The notes beneath the pieces were generated by a model. It saw only the letters and a program-made list of their open reading frames with translations. It was not told the DNA's origin and did no database searches. A stretch of 13,233 nucleotides of DNA from CAYMLQ01 sp964390795. GTDB taxonomy: Bacteria; Verrucomicrobiota; Kiritimatiellia; RFP12; UBA1067. Both the position numbers and the translations under genes were made by a program. Positions 1 to 7,296 of this stretch are shown here, piece by piece (the first letter of the stretch is position 1; the number at the start of each line of letters is the position of its first letter). The stretch spans positions 1 to 13,233 of the forward strand of contig CAYMLQ010000141.1 of assembly GCA_964390795.1 (NCBI GenBank). The letters are read 5' to 3'.

Positions 1-11
1 CGCGGCGATCG

Positions 12-35
12 CCCGCCGCCAGCACTTGCGGCGGG
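12..35. repeat. Inverted repeat: 8-bp perfect stem, 8-nt loop
   Basis: CCCGCCGC at 12-19 pairs with GCGGCGGG at 28-35 around the loop CAGCACTT. An outer arm, GCGATCG before and CGACCGC after with a 3-nt bulge, extends it; the A-C mismatch on the plus strand becomes a G-U pair in a minus-strand RNA, which slightly favours minus-strand transcription. Confidence 0.7.
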
Positions 36-60
36 AAGCGACCGCGCCTATAGATTTTCT

Positions 61-82
61 CGGCGCGGCACACTTCGCGCCG
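61..82. repeat. Inverted repeat: 7-bp perfect stem, 8-nt loop
   Basis: CGGCGCG at 61-67 pairs with CGCGCCG at 76-82. The loop GCACACTT has the same length as the loop of the hairpin at 12-35 and resembles it (CAGCACTT), so the two could be related units. Confidence 0.65.
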
Positions 83-124
83 TCTCCGACGGGAGCCGGT
101 TAATTCGATGCAACGCGAAGTCGA

Positions 125-179
125 GCGGGCGGAAGCTGTAACGTCATACGCGTACCTCGCGAATGACGCGCCCGCCCGC
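125..179. repeat. Extended two-part stem-loop
   Basis: The outer arms GCGGGCGG (125-132) and CCGCCCGC (172-179) are perfectly complementary. Inside them, CGTCAT (142-147) pairs with ATGACG (163-168), and after one A-A mismatch CGCG (149-152) pairs with CGCG (158-161) around the 5-nt loop TACCT. This gives 18 paired bases in 55 nt. Confidence 0.7.
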
Positions 180-341
180 GTGCCAATAGTTGGCCCGCTC
201 CAAGGCTGCCGAGGATTTCCAGCGCTTTATGAGCGCATCAATCGTTGGCCATAGTATAGGGGAGCGGGGGGGCGAGGGCATTGCCCGGCCACCATCAACG
301 CGTATGCGGCCGTAGGTTCGGGTCGGATTTGTCCATCCACC

Positions 342-440
342 TTATAGAGTTTGCAAAGTGTCGGCCGTCACCATGCTTGCCATGCTCAACCCGAAGATCA
401 GTAATAACAAAACTCGTTCCTGTCTCATTGTATTTCGCAT
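342..440 (-). pseudogene. Orphan signal peptide: probable 5' remnant of a truncated secreted-protein gene
   Basis: A 32-codon frame starting 16 bp after the upstream glycosidase stop. The ATG at 440 follows purine-rich AGAGAAAGAG, and the product has a basic start (MRNTMRQER), a hydrophobic core (VLLLLIFGLSMA) and a cleavage-like VTA-D, then only TLQTL before TAA. That is a clear Sec signal peptide with no mature protein. The same frame stays open after the TAA for about 70 codons without recognisable domains. A one-base shift near 345-350 would continue into YKVDGQIRPEP and TAAYALMVAG for about 40 residues before a stop. The simplest reading is that this was the seventh operon gene and lost its body by insertion or rearrangement; a genuine 32-residue secreted peptide or a lone frameshift are the alternatives. 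The family of the lost protein cannot be told. Confidence 0.5.
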
Positions 441-456
441 ACTCTTTCTCTTTTAA

Positions 457-3400
457 TTATTTAACAACTACTCGTTGTGCTGACTGCACTGTAACCGGGC
501 CAAGCAGACCGGCCGGCAACAGCGGAGCGCCTTTGCCCACGACGGAAGAGAGCAAGAAGGTCAGCCGTTTTTCCGGCGGAAGATTCGCATCGGCAACGAG
601 CCGGTTGTTCCACGGATTCACGACCTCAATCTCCAGCAGGTTCTCTCCGACTCGGGCCGCCGCCGTGATGTCCACGCACCACGGGGCCAGCCAGAGCGTG
701 CCCAGCCGCTGGCCGTTCAGGCGCACGGTGGCAAGATCGCGCACCGTGCCGAGATCGAGAAAGACGGAGGACAGAGGACTGAGGACGGAGGACGGAAGGT
801 CAAACGTCTTGCGGTAGACCGCTGTTCCCGAGTAATACTTGATTCCGGTTTCGCTGCGTTGTGTCCAGTCCTGCAAGGTCTCGAACGTGTAAACGCCGTC
901 CTCTGCATTCTGACCTCCGTCCCCCAAAGCCAGCCATTTCGGGTCGAAGGTGACTTCCCACGGGCCGGAGATCGCCAAGGGCGGCGTGAGGGATGGCACG
1001 CTGAACGCTTGCTGTTTTCCGTCGGCCATTTGCAGCACATAGTCTCCTGCCTGCCAGACACAGGCCTCGGCGCCGCCTTCCGAGCCGCGTACGACGTCGA
1101 TGCTGTTAGGATGAGTTGGTGCGGTCGGGCAGGGCATGGTGCTCGCCAACTCCATGACTTCAGCCTCGGATAAGGGGCGCGCAAACTGCTGGCAGTTGCC
1201 GAACTCGCCGCGAAACGGCATCACGCCGACGCCGTGTCCGATGCCGGGGTGTACAAGAAACGCGCTGCGCAAACCCGTGTGGGCAAATTTGCCGTTCAGA
1301 TATAGACTGGGTTGACCGTCGTGATAGACCACGGTCACATGCGTCCACTGGGTTAGCGAAACGCCATGGGTCAGCACCGGCGCAAAGCACGTCTCCGCAC
1401 TCTCAAAAACCATCACGCCGTTGCAGGCAACGGACAGCCCGCAGCCCGCATGGCGTGAATCGCCGAAGCTGCTGCCGGGCGGCGGGGTGATGACGTCGTT
1501 GCGAGGCTCGCTGCACACGACCCGGTTGGCTTCCGCCAGGAGGGGCGTCGAAACCAGCGGCTTGGCCCAGACCGCAAAAGTGAAGTTGTTGGTGACGGCT
1601 TTACAGGCGGAGGGCACCTCCGACTCCTGCGGCAAACGGACTTTCGTGTCGAGCACCGCTTCGCCGTTACGTGTCACAGAAACGATGCGGTTCGCTGCGC
1701 GCAGCCCCGGCGGGTTGAACACGACAAAGACGGAGCCGTTCGGTCCGAGGTGCAGGGGCAGGTTTATGACGCCGTCGGCATCGTCGTAAACGGACAGGCG
1801 CTCGATGCGGCCGTCTGTCGGCCGCCAAAGCGCCGGAGTCTTGCCGCGAACGCGGAACGAGGCAGTCGACGCCACCGCTTCAGACGACGGATTCGCAACA
1901 AAGTAGATGTCCGTGTCACCGGCGAGGCGGTGGGTGTAGCGCAAGCGGGTTTCGCTCATAAAATCAGGCTCCACTCCCGCATCACCGAGGACTTCGCTCA
2001 GTCCTTTTCCCCAAATGACGCGGCCCTTGCCAACCTTCTGCTCGCCGCTCGCCGTTCTGCGGGCATCACCCCACAGTTCGGCCGTCAGCTTCCGCATCTC
2101 AACGTCGCATTGCGGGTAATTTTTCAGACTCGGCGAACGCGTCGGTGGCGGACCGAGTACGGTGGCGCCGGCCTTTACGAGGTCGCGGATTTTGCGCACA
2201 AGTTCCGGCCGCATCGCCGTACGCTCCGGTAGCACCAGCACACGGTAGGTCGTGCCGTGAGGCAGTGAAAGCAGCCCGTTCTTAACGCTAAGACTCTGCT
2301 GGATGACCTCGGCGTTGATGTAGTCGAAGTCACGTCCCGGCGGTAATTCGGGCTGACGGGTGCCGGTCATCTTCGGCGCGTCTTCGCCGACAAAGTAGGC
2401 CACGTCGGCGATGCGGTTTCCCTGCTGCAGAAGGAAAGAGCAGCGGCGCACGTAGTCTACCCACGCGCCACCCGCATCGAACCAGGTGTTGTGTCGGTTG
2501 AACTCGGTAGGCCACGGCGCGTTGACGCCCGGCTTCCGTTCATCCCACGGCTGATGGAGAAAAACATGCAGCACGAAGTGATTGATGCCCTCGCAGAACG
2601 CCCAGTCGCCCAAGGCTTTCAAGCCCCAGGGCGAAGTCTGGAATTTAGGACCGCTGGTAAACGACTCCGCCGCTGCGATCGGCTTGCCGTAGGTGTTGGC
2701 GCAGGAGGTGGCCGCGCGCACCTCGATGCTTCCCAGGCCCTTAACCGTCCAGAACTCGCCAGCCACACAGTCCGACTGCCCGCCGTATTGAAGGAACTCG
2801 CCTGCAAACCCCCAGTGGCCGTAATTCTCCAGCCACAGCTTCAGTCCGTGCTCATGACACAGCTCGCGCAAGCCGCCGACGTAGTCTGCGGAGATGCGAT
2901 CCGCCACCAAGCGGCGCAGATCCCAGAGAAAGCGCTCCGACTGGTCCGCGCTGCCAACGAGCCGCCCTGTGAGCACTGGCAGCCACGGCTTCGGGTCATA
3001 GCCGTAGCGCGTGCGGAACGTGTCGGCGAAGCCGTCGGTCCAGTTCTCCGAGCCGACTTCGTAGCTGTCGGCCACGACATGTTTGAACGCCTTGCGATCT
3101 GCGGCTGGCATGCGCCTCAGCACCTGGCCGATGAAGGCGTCGAAGTGAACCTTGGCCGCGGCCCGATTCATTTTGTCCACTTCCAAGCCGGTTGCCTCGG
3201 ACGAGGCGGGAGTATTCTTAATTCCGGTCGGGGCCATGCCGGTGCGGAGAATAACCCACTTGCCCGGAGGAACGTCCCACCGCAGCGTGCCGTCGGCGGC
3301 AAGTTGTGCGGAAATGTCGCGCACGTCGCCGATCGGAACCGTGAGCGTTGCGGAGTCCGGCTCCGGCGGCGTCGGCCACTGGTAGCTGTCCCACGCCGGC

Positions 3401-4422
3401 ATCGGAGTCGGATGCATCTTGCCAAGCTGCTTTTCCACAACCGCCTCCAGCCGCGCCGCACCGGACAACTCGATCTCCGATAGGGTGGCTTGGGCCGACA
3501 GCGCCGAGCCTTGCAGGCGGCCGAAGTAAAGTCTGCTGAAAGCGAGGCGGAACTTACTCGCCAGCGTGGGGGCAAAGGAAACGGTCACAGGCCCGTTGGG
3601 CATCGGGCCGACTCCGGGGTTCATATTCGAGCGGTCGAACTTGAAGGTCCGCAAGGTTTGCCAGGTGCCGTCCGCGCTCTCGGCTTCGAGCACGCAATCC
3701 GCGCCAAAGGCCTCGCCCGCCGGATGCACCGCCAGGCTCCGTGCGGTGAACGGCTCTGCGACATTAATTTCGACGAACAGCGTTTTTCCGCTCTGTCCCG
3801 CCCCCGGAGGAAAAGCCACCGCCGCATCAAATCGTCCATCCACCCATTTGTCTGCATCGGCTACAACCGGTGTGCAAGTCACCTTCGGAGCGTGTGAGGC
3901 CAGAGAATCCGCGTCACCCTGCGGTGCCGGGAAAGCCAGCACGGCGACATCCTGAAACTGCGGCTTGGGCTGCGGCAGACGCTGCGCGAACGCTGACGGG
4001 CCGGTGACGCGCACCTCCGAGGAAACGAGGTGGCGCATCGACTGTTCCGGACGAATCCACGGCCCGCCGGACATGCTCCAGCCGGGGCAGTTGAACAGGC
4101 CGATGTCAACGCCGACCCGCCCGCCTTCGCGAATCGTGTGTTCCACCAAAGACCACCATTCCTCACTCAGGACTTTCACATTTCCAGCCGGATAGTCCGG
4201 CTGGAAAATGTTGGCCATTAGCGCCTCGCCGATGCCTACGCGCGCCATCGCCTCAAGGTCGTGCGTGATGCCTTCCTTGGAGATGTTGTCGTTGAACCAG
4301 TACCAGTAGCACCACGGCTTGGTCACATGGGGCGGGTCGGCAAAGCCTGTCTCAAGCGTACCGGCAAAGGCCGCGAAAGATACCCAGCCCATGACAAAGA
4401 GCGGCAGCAGTCCTTTGATCAT
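457..4422 (-). CDS. Secreted multidomain GH106-like glycosidase with inserted LamG domain
   Basis: 1321 residues from the ATG at 4422, set by AGGGAG 5 nt upstream and a signal peptide (MIKGLLPLFVMGWVSFAAFA). The in-frame start at 4554 would run inside the previous gene in another frame. Domains in order: barrel start (PWCYWYWFNDNISKEGI, DLEAMARVGIGEAL, GVDIGLFNCPGWSMSGGPW); an inserted carbohydrate-binding-like sandwich (about residues 188-318, from DKWVDGRFD to LSEIELSGAARLEAV); the barrel core with likely catalytic acids E455 or E459 in DSYEVGSENWT and E586 in AAAESFTSG; a GATase-like segment (about 675-758, VLVLPERTAM, VKAGATVLGPPP); a sandwich (IYFVANPSSEAVAST to VFVVFNPPG); a LamG insert (about 945-1095, NNFTFAVWAKP, LTQWTHVTVVYHDGQPSLYL, GNCQQFARPLSEAEVME); and the C-terminal jelly roll (about 1150-1321, ISGPWEVTFDP, SVFLDLGTV, AGLLGPV). 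It is longer than typical GH106 proteins because of the LamG. A heptamer array lies in the jelly-roll loop at 762-796. Confidence 0.88.
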   Translation of the reverse strand: MIKGLLPLFVMGWVSFAAFAGTLETGFADPPHVTKPWCYWYWFNDNISKEGITHDLEAMARVGIGEALMANIFQPDYPAGNVKVLSEEWWSLVEHTIREGGRVGVDIGLFNCPGWSMSGGPWIRPEQSMRHLVSSEVRVTGPSAFAQRLPQPKPQFQDVAVLAFPAPQGDADSLASHAPKVTCTPVVADADKWVDGRFDAAVAFPPGAGQSGKTLFVEINVAEPFTARSLAVHPAGEAFGADCVLEAESADGTWQTLRTFKFDRSNMNPGVGPMPNGPVTVSFAPTLASKFRLAFSRLYFGRLQGSALSAQATLSEIELSGAARLEAVVEKQLGKMHPTPMPAWDSYQWPTPPEPDSATLTVPIGDVRDISAQLAADGTLRWDVPPGKWVILRTGMAPTGIKNTPASSEATGLEVDKMNRAAAKVHFDAFIGQVLRRMPAADRKAFKHVVADSYEVGSENWTDGFADTFRTRYGYDPKPWLPVLTGRLVGSADQSERFLWDLRRLVADRISADYVGGLRELCHEHGLKLWLENYGHWGFAGEFLQYGGQSDCVAGEFWTVKGLGSIEVRAATSCANTYGKPIAAAESFTSGPKFQTSPWGLKALGDWAFCEGINHFVLHVFLHQPWDERKPGVNAPWPTEFNRHNTWFDAGGAWVDYVRRCSFLLQQGNRIADVAYFVGEDAPKMTGTRQPELPPGRDFDYINAEVIQQSLSVKNGLLSLPHGTTYRVLVLPERTAMRPELVRKIRDLVKAGATVLGPPPTRSPSLKNYPQCDVEMRKLTAELWGDARRTASGEQKVGKGRVIWGKGLSEVLGDAGVEPDFMSETRLRYTHRLAGDTDIYFVANPSSEAVASTASFRVRGKTPALWRPTDGRIERLSVYDDADGVINLPLHLGPNGSVFVVFNPPGLRAANRIVSVTRNGEAVLDTKVRLPQESEVPSACKAVTNNFTFAVWAKPLVSTPLLAEANRVVCSEPRNDVITPPPGSSFGDSRHAGCGLSVACNGVMVFESAETCFAPVLTHGVSLTQWTHVTVVYHDGQPSLYLNGKFAHTGLRSAFLVHPGIGHGVGVMPFRGEFGNCQQFARPLSEAEVMELASTMPCPTAPTHPNSIDVVRGSEGGAEACVWQAGDYVLQMADGKQQAFSVPSLTPPLAISGPWEVTFDPKWLALGDGGQNAEDGVYTFETLQDWTQRSETGIKYYSGTAVYRKTFDLPSSVLSPLSSVFLDLGTVRDLATVRLNGQRLGTLWLAPWCVDITAAARVGENLLEIEVVNPWNNRLVADANLPPEKRLTFLLSSVVGKGAPLLPAGLLGPVTVQSAQRVVVK
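762..796. repeat. Heptanucleotide array, five units, consensus GGACNGA, inside coding sequence
   Basis: On the plus strand the units start at 762, 769, 776, 783 and 790. They match GGAC followed by A, T or G and then GA; the first unit begins AGAC. The array spans 35 bp and encodes the loop between FDLP and FLDLG in the C-terminal jelly roll of the glycosidase at 457-4422 (residues SSVLSPLSSV). Translation crosses the array without a stop. The paralog at the right edge has a different heptamer array at the same place. Confidence 0.85.
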
Positions 4423-4427
4423 TGTAA

Positions 4428-4433
4428 CTCCCT
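4428..4433 (-). promoter_or_regulatory. Ribosome binding site AGGGAG for the long glycosidase
   Basis: AGGGAG lies 5 nt before the ATG at 4422 and within the 13-bp gap after the preceding stop. It fixes the start downstream of the longer open frame that begins at 4554. Confidence 0.75.
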
Positions 4434-4435
4434 GT

Positions 4436-7255
4436 CTACTGACTCCTGAATGTTCCGTACGGGCGGAGCACCACCGGCCCCAGCAAGCCGGACGGGCGGT
4501 TGTGCTCCGCTTGGTCCAGGCCGTCCTCCAGCAGGTTCGGAATCTCAAGCTCAAGCGTGTTCGTGCCGTCGCGGAGAAAACCGGTCACGTCGATCCGGTA
4601 GGGCATTGTCCAGCTTGTGCCGACGGATTTTCCGTTGAGCGTGACGTGTGCCAGCTCATACACTTGGCCCAGTTCCAGCACCCAGCCGAGGTCGGCGCCG
4701 ACCGAATCTTTGGGCAGCTCAAGCTGCGCCGTGTAGGTGACGATTCCCGCGCACCTCTCCAACAGCGGCAGATCGCGCCAAGAAACCAGACGGTCGAGCG
4801 TGAGGTCCACCGACGTCGCGAGGCCCTGGCACCGGCTCTTGTCGGCATGGAGCGCCCACGGCCCGCGAACGGGAAGGGCTTCCGGCAAAGCGGTTCGTTT
4901 GGTCAGTCGCGGTTTCGCAGCCGGTGATGAGACGCCGGGCCGGTCGCTGAAAACGACCAGCGTCGAATTGTACGGCTCCAGATGCAGCTTGACGAACGTC
5001 CGCTCGGCTTCCCTCCGGACCTCGCCGGCGACCTCGGTGCGCCCTGTGTCGGCATCCCAGAGTTCGGGGGTGAGCAGGGGGTGGGGGAACGAGACTTCGC
5101 CGTCGAACAACTGGCCGTGATTGACAAGCAAATAGAGTTCGCCGCCTGACACCCGTCGATGCTGGAAACTCAGAGCCGCCGCTGCCGGGCTCCAGGTAAC
5201 TGAACGGACTTTTTCCAGCGCATTTTTCCAGGGAACATCTTGGGCGTCCAAAAAGGTGCCGGTCTTTTGTGCCGTGCGCAACCGGTTGAGTGCCAGACTG
5301 GCCCATTCGGTGTCGCGCGTCGCGGGGCATTTGAAAGCGTCCCACGCTTCCGGCAGGGAGGTGCAGCAAACGACTTTCGCTCCAGCATCTACAAGCGCGA
5401 GCAGGTGCTCTACCTCCGCTCGGCTTTGAAGTCCGTCAATGAGAACCAGATGGTTGAAGTCGTAAGAACCGTCCGGGCGGCCTTTATTCAGCTTCCCGAA
5501 GAGTGAACGGCACAGGCCATCAATGGCGTTGAGTGCCGAGACCGGCTGTTTGTCGCTCAGTTCGCCGATTCCCTTTTCCGGGGGATTTACGGTGACCGGG
5601 TAAACGATGGCATCGGCGACCGGTATTCCCGATTGCATGACGAACTGGTTACGCGCCAACCAGGTGCTGAGCATCCCCATGTAAGGCCACCAGACCACGT
5701 TGCGGTTCAGGTGGATTTCGGCATACATGCGCCAGCCGGGAAGCTCCAGCCCCGGCGGCGAATAGCCAAAGCTGTGCATCTGGACGCGGTTGATTCCGGT
5801 CGCGAAAATGAGGTTGGCGTGACGGCGGAGCAAATCCGGGTTGACCTGCCACGGGCCAAAGGCCTTGCCGAAGTCGCCCAACAAGTAATTGTAGTGCGAA
5901 AGGAAGGTGAAGGCCTCGATGCTGACGACCGGCTTTCCCAAACAGTGCGCGACCCAGGCGGCCTCAGCGGGAACGGCTTCTTGCTCAACTTCAGGGATGT
6001 CGCAGTGGGCATAGGAGTCGAAAAAGTCGCGGTAGAGCCCCCGGCCGCGCGGCTGCGGGCGATGCCGTAACCCGCGCTGATTAGCAAAGGAGGAGATGAG
6101 CTGAAAGTAGTGCCGCTGCACCAGCGCGTTCTCGGTGCGCTCCAGATCGGCCCGTACTTTGTCGGCGTCTGGCCCGTACCCTAGCAGCACATGCATGGAC
6201 GGGGCCAACTCGTACCCTGCGACGTTCTTGAACTCCTCATCAAGCCTCGGGGTCCAGGCGGGCCGCCCGTCGTATTCCCAGCTGTCGCTGGCAATATCGG
6301 TCAGCGTGCTCCCGTAGTATTTGCCGATGACCGGATCCAGGCGTCTGAAAATGTGGTTCAAATGAAAGCGCATCGCCTCCTCCGAACCGGGGTCGGCCGG
6401 ATAGCCGACGGCCTTGTCCAACGATCCGCCCAATCCGACGCCGAAGAAACCCACGACCCAGTCGCCTGCGGGGGCGTCCCAGCGCAGGGTCCGCTTGTCT
6501 CCGCTCAACGCGCCTATCAGGTTCACGAACGAGGCGGGATCGATGGTCTTGGCCCCGGCCTCCGCGAGCCGCCAAGCCAGAACGTGCTCCGGGCGCTCGC
6601 AGGATTGGGGGACCGCGACCTCCAGCAGGCGATGGCCTTCAAGGGGGGCATGATCTTGACGAGTGAATTTCTTGGGGACCGCGATGTCCACGGTCTTGCC
6701 GCCTTGGATGACCACCTGTTCGCACACGAGCATCTTTGAGCGATGCGGCTCGGTGATCCACGTCCCGCCGGGCGGCCAGCCCATTCCCAAGTTGAGCCCA
6801 AGCTTCAACCCCAATTTACTGGCTGTCGCACAGGCGTGCTCCAAGCACTGCAGAAATTCAGGGGAGAGGTACTCCAACGGTTTATGGCTGGTTTGAGGCA
6901 GCTCGGTCTTGAAGCGGGTGCGCAGCCACTCCGCATTCACGCAGCGGATCTCCGCGCCCGCGAGGCCCGCCGCCGCCATCTCTTCCAGCTCCCGCGTAAT
7001 CTCGTCCCGCGTCACCGCGTTATCCCACCAGAACCAGTACACCCAAGGCCCGGCCTCCTTCGGAGGCTTGGCAAATCCCTGACGCAGCGAGGCGAGATCC
7101 ATGGCCCGGTAACCGGCTATCGGCGTCGGCGGAATCGACGGCAAGCTCTCCGCCTCAACCGGCCGCAGGAACAAGGCCAGGACCAGCAGCGCCGAGCTAC
7201 TACAGGTCGATAGAATTCGTCGAGTTTGGCAGCTTCGCGACCGTTTCAGCTTCAT
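4436..7255 (-). CDS. Secreted GH106-like glycosidase (predicted alpha-L-rhamnosidase family), compact form
   Basis: 939 residues from the ATG at 7255. That start is followed by a signal peptide (MKLKRSRSCQTRRI, then SSALLVLALFLRPVEA) and preceded by purine-rich AAGGAAAGAGAA; the GTG at 7300 overlapping the previous stop has no Shine-Dalgarno. Known GH106 layout is visible. The barrel starts GFAKPPKEAGPWVYWFWW and DEITRELEEMAAAGLAGAE, with LGLKLGLNLGMGWPPGG after it. Two acidic positions suit the family's catalytic pair: E327 in SDSWEYDG and E447 in VVSIEAFTF. A GATase-like segment follows (LVLIDGLQSRAEVEHLL, about residues 600-640), then a beta-sandwich and a C-terminal jelly roll (about 796-939, ending in PSGLLGPVVLRPYG). 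It lacks the extra sandwich inserted near the N-terminus of the paralog at 457-4422 and has no LamG module, so it may prefer a different linkage. GH106 enzymes are inverting; rhamnose specificity is inferred from the family. The next gene starts 13 bp downstream. Confidence 0.87.
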   Translation of the reverse strand: MKLKRSRSCQTRRILSTCSSSALLVLALFLRPVEAESLPSIPPTPIAGYRAMDLASLRQGFAKPPKEAGPWVYWFWWDNAVTRDEITRELEEMAAAGLAGAEIRCVNAEWLRTRFKTELPQTSHKPLEYLSPEFLQCLEHACATASKLGLKLGLNLGMGWPPGGTWITEPHRSKMLVCEQVVIQGGKTVDIAVPKKFTRQDHAPLEGHRLLEVAVPQSCERPEHVLAWRLAEAGAKTIDPASFVNLIGALSGDKRTLRWDAPAGDWVVGFFGVGLGGSLDKAVGYPADPGSEEAMRFHLNHIFRRLDPVIGKYYGSTLTDIASDSWEYDGRPAWTPRLDEEFKNVAGYELAPSMHVLLGYGPDADKVRADLERTENALVQRHYFQLISSFANQRGLRHRPQPRGRGLYRDFFDSYAHCDIPEVEQEAVPAEAAWVAHCLGKPVVSIEAFTFLSHYNYLLGDFGKAFGPWQVNPDLLRRHANLIFATGINRVQMHSFGYSPPGLELPGWRMYAEIHLNRNVVWWPYMGMLSTWLARNQFVMQSGIPVADAIVYPVTVNPPEKGIGELSDKQPVSALNAIDGLCRSLFGKLNKGRPDGSYDFNHLVLIDGLQSRAEVEHLLALVDAGAKVVCCTSLPEAWDAFKCPATRDTEWASLALNRLRTAQKTGTFLDAQDVPWKNALEKVRSVTWSPAAAALSFQHRRVSGGELYLLVNHGQLFDGEVSFPHPLLTPELWDADTGRTEVAGEVRREAERTFVKLHLEPYNSTLVVFSDRPGVSSPAAKPRLTKRTALPEALPVRGPWALHADKSRCQGLATSVDLTLDRLVSWRDLPLLERCAGIVTYTAQLELPKDSVGADLGWVLELGQVYELAHVTLNGKSVGTSWTMPYRIDVTGFLRDGTNTLELEIPNLLEDGLDQAEHNRPSGLLGPVVLRPYGTFRSQ

Positions 7256-7261
7256 TCGCAG

Positions 7262-7273
7262 TTCTCTTTCCTT
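7262..7273 (-). promoter_or_regulatory. Purine-rich ribosome binding site for the compact glycosidase
   Basis: AAGGAAAGAGAA lies 6-17 nt before the ATG at 7255. It favours this start over the GTG at 7300 that overlaps the previous stop. Confidence 0.5.
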
Positions 7274-7296
7274 GTCTTGCCTCAACGTTGCCCCGC

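Larger units (their letters stand above)
1..341. other. Gene-free, GC-rich region with several strong hairpins
   Basis: No frame here on either strand looks like a real gene. The frames that stay open lack a start with a ribosome binding site and show no domain. The stretch contains three strong inverted repeats (listed separately) within its first 180 bases, a short one at 222-236 (GCGCT, loop TTATG, AGCGC) and a run of seven G at 266-272. It starts where the truncated signal-peptide gene ends. It could be a repeated intergenic or miniature mobile element, a structured RNA, or the end of the transcription unit. No T-tract follows any hairpin on the minus strand, so an intrinsic terminator is not supported. 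Confidence 0.5.

Noticed and set aside
12..82. Intrinsic terminator for the operon
   Set aside because: The hairpins are strong, but none is followed by a T-tract on the minus strand, and they lie 260 bp or more past the last start codon.
281..817. 178-codon open frame on the plus strand covering the truncated gene and the end of the long glycosidase
   Set aside because: Antisense to the glycosidase C-terminus and to the signal peptide; arginine- and serine-rich shadow translation.
2491..3483. 330-codon open frame on the plus strand, opposite the long glycosidase
   Set aside because: It lies fully antisense to a well-supported GH106-like gene, has no recognisable domain and no ribosome binding site, and long antisense frames are expected at this GC content.
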